A DNA stretch of 17,026 nt. Source: Eggerthella sp. CAG:368. Its GTDB lineage: Bacteria; Actinomycetota; Coriobacteriia; Coriobacteriales; Eggerthellaceae. The stretch lies in assembly GCA_000434775.1 (NCBI GenBank), contig FR895463.1:17746-34771 (forward strand). Direction: 5' to 3'. The notes below the pieces were generated by a model that was not told where the DNA came from, did no database searches, and saw only the letters and a list, made by a program, of their open reading frames with translations. Shown in pieces: positions 14,855-17,026 of the stretch (position 1 is its first letter; every line of letters begins with the position of its first letter). The position numbers were made by a program, and so were the translations under genes.

Positions 14855-15451
14855 ATGTATTCAGCTTCGGCTATTCAAAAGCTTCTTGACGAACTTGAGC
14901 GCCTGCCGGGCATTGGACCAAAATCTGCTCAGCGTATTGCCTATTGGATTTTAAATTCCGACAAATCAGATGCGCTGCGTTTAGCTAATGCTATTGTTGA
15001 AGTTAAAGATACGGTCCATTTTTGTTCAAAGTGTTTTAATTATGCGCAAGATGATCTTTGTAATATTTGCGCTTCAGGAAAAAGGGACGCTACTACTATT
15101 TGTGTAGTTTCGGAACCACGTGATATTCCTCCTATTGAGCGGACTGGCTCGTTCAATGGGGTCTATCATGTGTTGGGTGGCGCTTTGTCCCCTTTGGAGG
15201 GCATAGGTCCGGAGCAACTTCATGTTACTGAGCTCCTTTCGCGTCTCAATGATCCGAGAATTTCGGAGGTTATTCTGGCGACTAATCCTAATGTTGAAGG
15301 TGAAACTACGGCTAGTTATCTTGCACGTTTGATTAAGCCGACGGGAGTTAAAGTCTCTCGTTTAGCGAGCGGTCTCCCTGTAGGGGGAGATTTAGAGTTC
15401 GCTGATGAGGTTACGCTTGGTCGAGCCATTGAATCTCGCCGCGTTCTGTAA
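14855..15451 (+). CDS. recR: Recombination mediator RecR
   Basis: 198 residues, standard length. It works with RecO (and RecF) to load RecA on gapped DNA. Features in order: N-terminal helix-hairpin-helix LERLPGIGPKSAQRIAYWIL (about 14-33), a zinc finger with Cys57, Cys60, Cys69 and Cys72 (CSKC...CNIC), and a Toprim domain starting ICVVSEPRDI (82-91) and containing HVLGGALSPLEGIGPEQL. NPNVEGETTASYLARL is the conserved late-Toprim block. The start is the ATG at 14855. The ribosome site is weak (GTGGG about 10 nt upstream), so translation may be coupled to ybaB, whose stop is 12 nt before. Its stop codon lies in the loop of the terminator hairpin. Confidence 0.98.
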   Translation: MYSASAIQKLLDELERLPGIGPKSAQRIAYWILNSDKSDALRLANAIVEVKDTVHFCSKCFNYAQDDLCNICASGKRDATTICVVSEPRDIPPIERTGSFNGVYHVLGGALSPLEGIGPEQLHVTELLSRLNDPRISEVILATNPNVEGETTASYLARLIKPTGVKVSRLASGLPVGGDLEFADEVTLGRAIESRRVL

Positions 15452-15467
15452 AAGGACGCGGCTTTTT
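15438..15467 (+). terminator. Intrinsic terminator overlapping the recR 3' end
   Basis: GCCGCGTTC (15438-15446) pairs with GGACGCGGC (15454-15462) over 9 bp with one G-U pair, then TTTTT. The loop (15447-15453) contains the recR TAA stop, so the left arm is the last recR codons. It ends the dnaX-ybaB-recR transcript. Confidence 0.9.
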
Positions 15468-15743
15468 ATATTTGGAAGAACCGCTTTGGTAGTCAAAGAA
15501 ATAGACCGACAGAGGTGAGAGTTCTTGTCAAAAGCTACCTATTACCCATGCCACTAAGTGCATTGAGGTTTTCTCAAATCGACCTGATTTTTTCGTCATT
15601 TTCTTTCATTTTAGAGCTTGAAAACTGAATTTCGGTTTGAATAAGTAATTACTCTTCGTAAGAAAATTGTACAGATTCTTTTCTTTGTATATTTATACCC
15701 TAGCTGTGTTCACCATTCTCATGTTAAAGGGAGGGCATGTGTG
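15468..15743. other. Intergenic region between recR and the TetR-family gene
   Basis: 276 nt, A+T-rich toward the right, with no gene seen on either strand. It contains the candidate tetR-family promoter near 15667-15695. A stretch around 15567-15597 (AGGT...ACCT followed by a T-run) is weakly hairpin-like, but the stem is only 4 bp. Confidence 0.5.
15667..15695 (+). promoter_or_regulatory. Candidate promoter for the TetR-family gene
   Basis: TTGTAC (15667-15672), 17 nt, TATTTA (15690-15695), with TATATT (15688-15693) as an overlapping alternative -10 at 15 nt. The -35 includes the palindrome TGTACA (15668-15673), a possible operator for the regulator itself. Confidence 0.4.
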
Positions 15744-16379
15744 ATGAGTGCTGTTGGAGTTAATTATTCTTGGGGAATGGATTTTTCTCAAGAAGGAGCG
15801 GTTGTATTTCGCCTTGAGTCCGCGGATTATCGAACGAGCGCAAGTGAAAGAACTAAGCGTAAAATTGCGCAGGCGTTCGAGAGCGTTCTTAAAGTGAAAC
15901 CGTTTGAAAAAATCATCGTTTCGGATATTACGAGCAAATGTGGCATTTCAAGACAAACCTTCTATAATCATTTTCTTGATAAATACGATCTGGTTAACTG
16001 GATATATCAGCAGTTGCTTCATGCTACTACTCGAAGAATTGGCATCGATTTAACATGGGAGCAGGCAGTTCGCTCAAAGCTTGAAATCATGAAGAATAAC
16101 GCGGAGTTCTTTTCAGAGATTTTTAGCGTTACCCATTCTGAGGGGCTTTTGAATACCGAGGCGGAACTTGTTTTTGATTACTATCAAGATAACCTCATGC
16201 GTCTCGTTGGCAAGAAGCTCAATGAGCTTGAAACGTATTCTTTGAAGATCTATTGCTATGGCGCAACAAGGATGACGGCGGAATGGATTTGTTCAGGGGC
16301 AACCATGCCAATAGAGATGATTATTGTTGCAAATAAAGTCGCATTGCCTCCATTTGCCCAAAAGATCTTTCTTGCTTGA
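15744..16379 (+). CDS. TetR/AcrR-family transcriptional regulator (DhaS-like)
   Basis: 211 residues from ATG 15744; a GTG at 15741 in the same frame is equally placed behind AAAGGGAGG (15727-15735). The DNA-binding domain spans about residues 38-85: TKRKIAQAFESVL, then the helix-turn-helix VSDITSKCGISRQTFYNHF and DKYDLVNWIY, the TetR signature. The C-terminal half, with YCYGATRMTAEWICSG near the end, resembles regulators of the DhaS type (dihydroxyacetone-kinase activators) found in Gram-positive bacteria. Ligand and targets cannot be read from sequence, and no dha genes are in the window. An N-terminal extension of about 35 residues before the domain is longer than usual. The gene has its own promoter region and stands alone after the recR terminator; the next gene on the right is outside the window. 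Confidence 0.9.
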   Translation: MSAVGVNYSWGMDFSQEGAVVFRLESADYRTSASERTKRKIAQAFESVLKVKPFEKIIVSDITSKCGISRQTFYNHFLDKYDLVNWIYQQLLHATTRRIGIDLTWEQAVRSKLEIMKNNAEFFSEIFSVTHSEGLLNTEAELVFDYYQDNLMRLVGKKLNELETYSLKIYCYGATRMTAEWICSGATMPIEMIIVANKVALPPFAQKIFLA

Positions 16380-16702
16380 GGTGTTGTGCTGGTAATTAGC
16401 AGGCGTATCAAATAAACGGATCGGATCCTTGCGAAGATTTGTAGACGATTTTTGTTTGCCGTTGAAGCGTTAGTGAGCCGTTTTTACTTATATAGATTGC
16501 TTCAAGAGTTTTTAAGGATCAGGCAATGTGTGCTCATGTAGTGATATCCGTTTGTCTTTTTTGGTGTAGATTGCGTTGATACTGCTACGGACGAAGCGAA
16601 AAAGTGCGGTCCGCAGAGAACAGTGAGCGTTTAAATTAGACAAAGTTTACTGGGTTATTTAAGTTCAGAGGAAAAAGAAGTAAAACAACAGAAAGGGTAA
16701 TT
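16380..16702. other. Non-coding stretch after the TetR-family gene
   Basis: No gene or clear terminator is seen here. Inverted repeats: TTGAAGC (16462-16468) with GCTTCAA (16499-16505), a perfect 7 bp across a 30-nt loop, followed by GAGTTTTT; and CGGAC (16588-16592) with GTCCG (16609-16613), 5 bp. The first might serve as a weak terminator. Base use is like the rest of the window. The right-hand end holds the ribosome site for the small ORF at 16703. Confidence 0.5.
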
Positions 16703-16712
16703 GTGTACAATT
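16699..16712. promoter_or_regulatory. Operator-like dyad AATTGT-GT-ACAATT
   Basis: A perfect 6-bp inverted repeat with a 2-nt centre covers the start codon of the small ORF at 16703. A related sequence, AATTGTACA, lies in the tetR-family promoter (15665-15673). It could be a site for the adjacent regulator. With A+T-rich arms, chance is a real alternative. Confidence 0.3.
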
Positions 16713-16792
16713 CGCTTTCGGTGTCACTCTTAGCAAAAAAATACGAATATACGATAGAAACTGAGCCTAAAGTTTATTACCTTCCTAAATAA
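16703..16792 (+). CDS. Possible 29-residue leader peptide ORF (Tyr/Lys rich)
   Basis: GTG at 16703 follows GAAAGGG (16691-16697) with a 5-nt spacer. The frame runs 29 codons to TAA at 16790-16792, with no family resemblance. The product would start MYNSLSVSLLAKKYEYT and end KVYYLPK, with five tyrosines and five lysines in 29 residues and no clear signal peptide. Its final codons (16770-16780) form the left arm of a potential helix with 16858-16869, and its stop codon touches the left arm of another (16792-16800 with 16879-16887). A ribosome on the ORF would therefore decide which helix forms. That arrangement is what suggests a regulatory leader peptide (inference). It could equally be a chance ORF. 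Confidence 0.35.
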   Translation: MYNSLSVSLLAKKYEYTIETEPKVYYLPK

Positions 16793-17016
16793 GTTATGGA
16801 TGCCAAGGAAGTTTCGCGACATGCTATGCCACGGAAACTTACCCCCTCCAAATGTGAGTAAGTAAACTTCTGAAACCGTCCATAATTAGAGAAGATACGG
16901 TCACCTTCTCGTGTTGCTTATGGAGGCGAACAGTCATCCAGTCGCCTCGTAGCAACACCCTTTAGTTAATCCTCGAAGAATGAAGCAAGTCGGTTTTATA
17001 AAAGCTTAACTTTTTT
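16770..17016 (+). ncRNA. Candidate structured RNA / leader with competing helices
   Basis: Helices found by eye: 16770-16780 with 16858-16869 (11 bp, one bulge); 16792-16800 with 16879-16887 (9 bp); AAGTTTC 16809-16815 with GAAACTT 16834-16840; GAAGTTT 16808-16814 with AAACTTC 16864-16870; ACTTAC 16837-16842 with GTAAGT 16858-16863; GAGAAG 16889-16894 with CTTCTC 16905-16910; GTGTTGCT 16911-16918 with AGCAACAC 16951-16958, enclosing GAGGCGA 16923-16929 with TCGCCTC 16942-16948; and AGTTAA 16964-16969 with TTAACT 17006-17011, running into T residues to 17016. Several are mutually exclusive, as in riboswitches and attenuators. I do not recognise any known RNA class. The strand is assigned from the final T-run and the upstream ORF. 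A mobile-element end is another possibility. Confidence 0.45.
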
Positions 17017-17026
17017 AAAAGAAATT

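Noticed and set aside
16920..16952. Ten-codon ORF MEANSHPVAS inside the 16911-16958 hairpin
   Set aside because: There is no ribosome site upstream of its ATG, and the sequence is explained by the inverted repeat.
16770..17016. Known riboswitch, T-box, tmRNA, RNase P or 6S RNA in the structured region
   Set aside because: None of the consensus blocks I know for TPP, FMN, SAM, lysine, cobalamin, fluoride, T-box, RNase P or tmRNA could be found on either strand; the large bubble hairpin of 6S RNA is also not evident.

Overview
The window (about 45% G+C by eye) looks like chromosome of a strictly anaerobic, Gram-positive, low-to-medium G+C actinobacterium, most likely class Coriobacteriia (Atopobiaceae-like). 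This placement is inferred, not searched. It rests on a fused 2-hydroxyacyl-CoA dehydratase activator (an anaerobe enzyme), on gene order and protein style (SRP RNA, dedA, dnaX, ybaB, recR; a LytR_C-type LCP protein), and on the 'GPTIDPDGTCPEC' form of the DnaX zinc module.

Layout. (1) 1-1614, minus strand: the first 538 codons of a large tandem activator ATPase that runs off the left edge. (2) 1843-3940, plus: a small phasin-like protein and an ABC1/UbiB-family kinase, closed by a terminator. (3) 4127-4879: an unrecognised small membrane protein with a Pro/Ala tail and its own strong terminator. (4) 5036-6929: a promoter, a structured leader, then rpsB and tsf (ribosomal protein S2 and EF-Ts) with a terminator. 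(5) 7000-11092: murA, an LCP-fold protein whose active-site residues look lost, and folC overlapping it by 8 nt. (6) 11158-11270: the small SRP RNA. (7) 11290-15467: dedA (TTG start just after the SRP RNA terminator), dnaX, ybaB/ebfC and recR, closed by a terminator that overlaps the recR stop codon. (8) 15744-16379: a TetR-family regulator. (9) 16380-17026: 647 bases without a large gene, containing a 29-codon ORF with a good ribosome binding site and then a dense set of nested and competing inverted repeats ending in a T-run.

How it fits together: most of the window is housekeeping, covering translation (S2, EF-Ts, SRP RNA), cell wall and envelope (MurA, LCP, DedA), folate (FolC), and replication/recombination (DnaX, EbfC, RecR). 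The accessory-looking parts are the two ends.

The observations most worth checking are: the leader-ORF-plus-alternative-helix region at 16691-17016; a dnaX frameshift-like cassette (A6 tract, 9-nt spacer, perfect 9-bp hairpin, immediate -1 stop) that would make a gamma-type product of about 473 residues; a 21-bp in-frame tandem duplication inside tsf; and the catalytically degenerate LCP protein. All base-pairing was found by eye. No folding energies, database searches or alignments were run.
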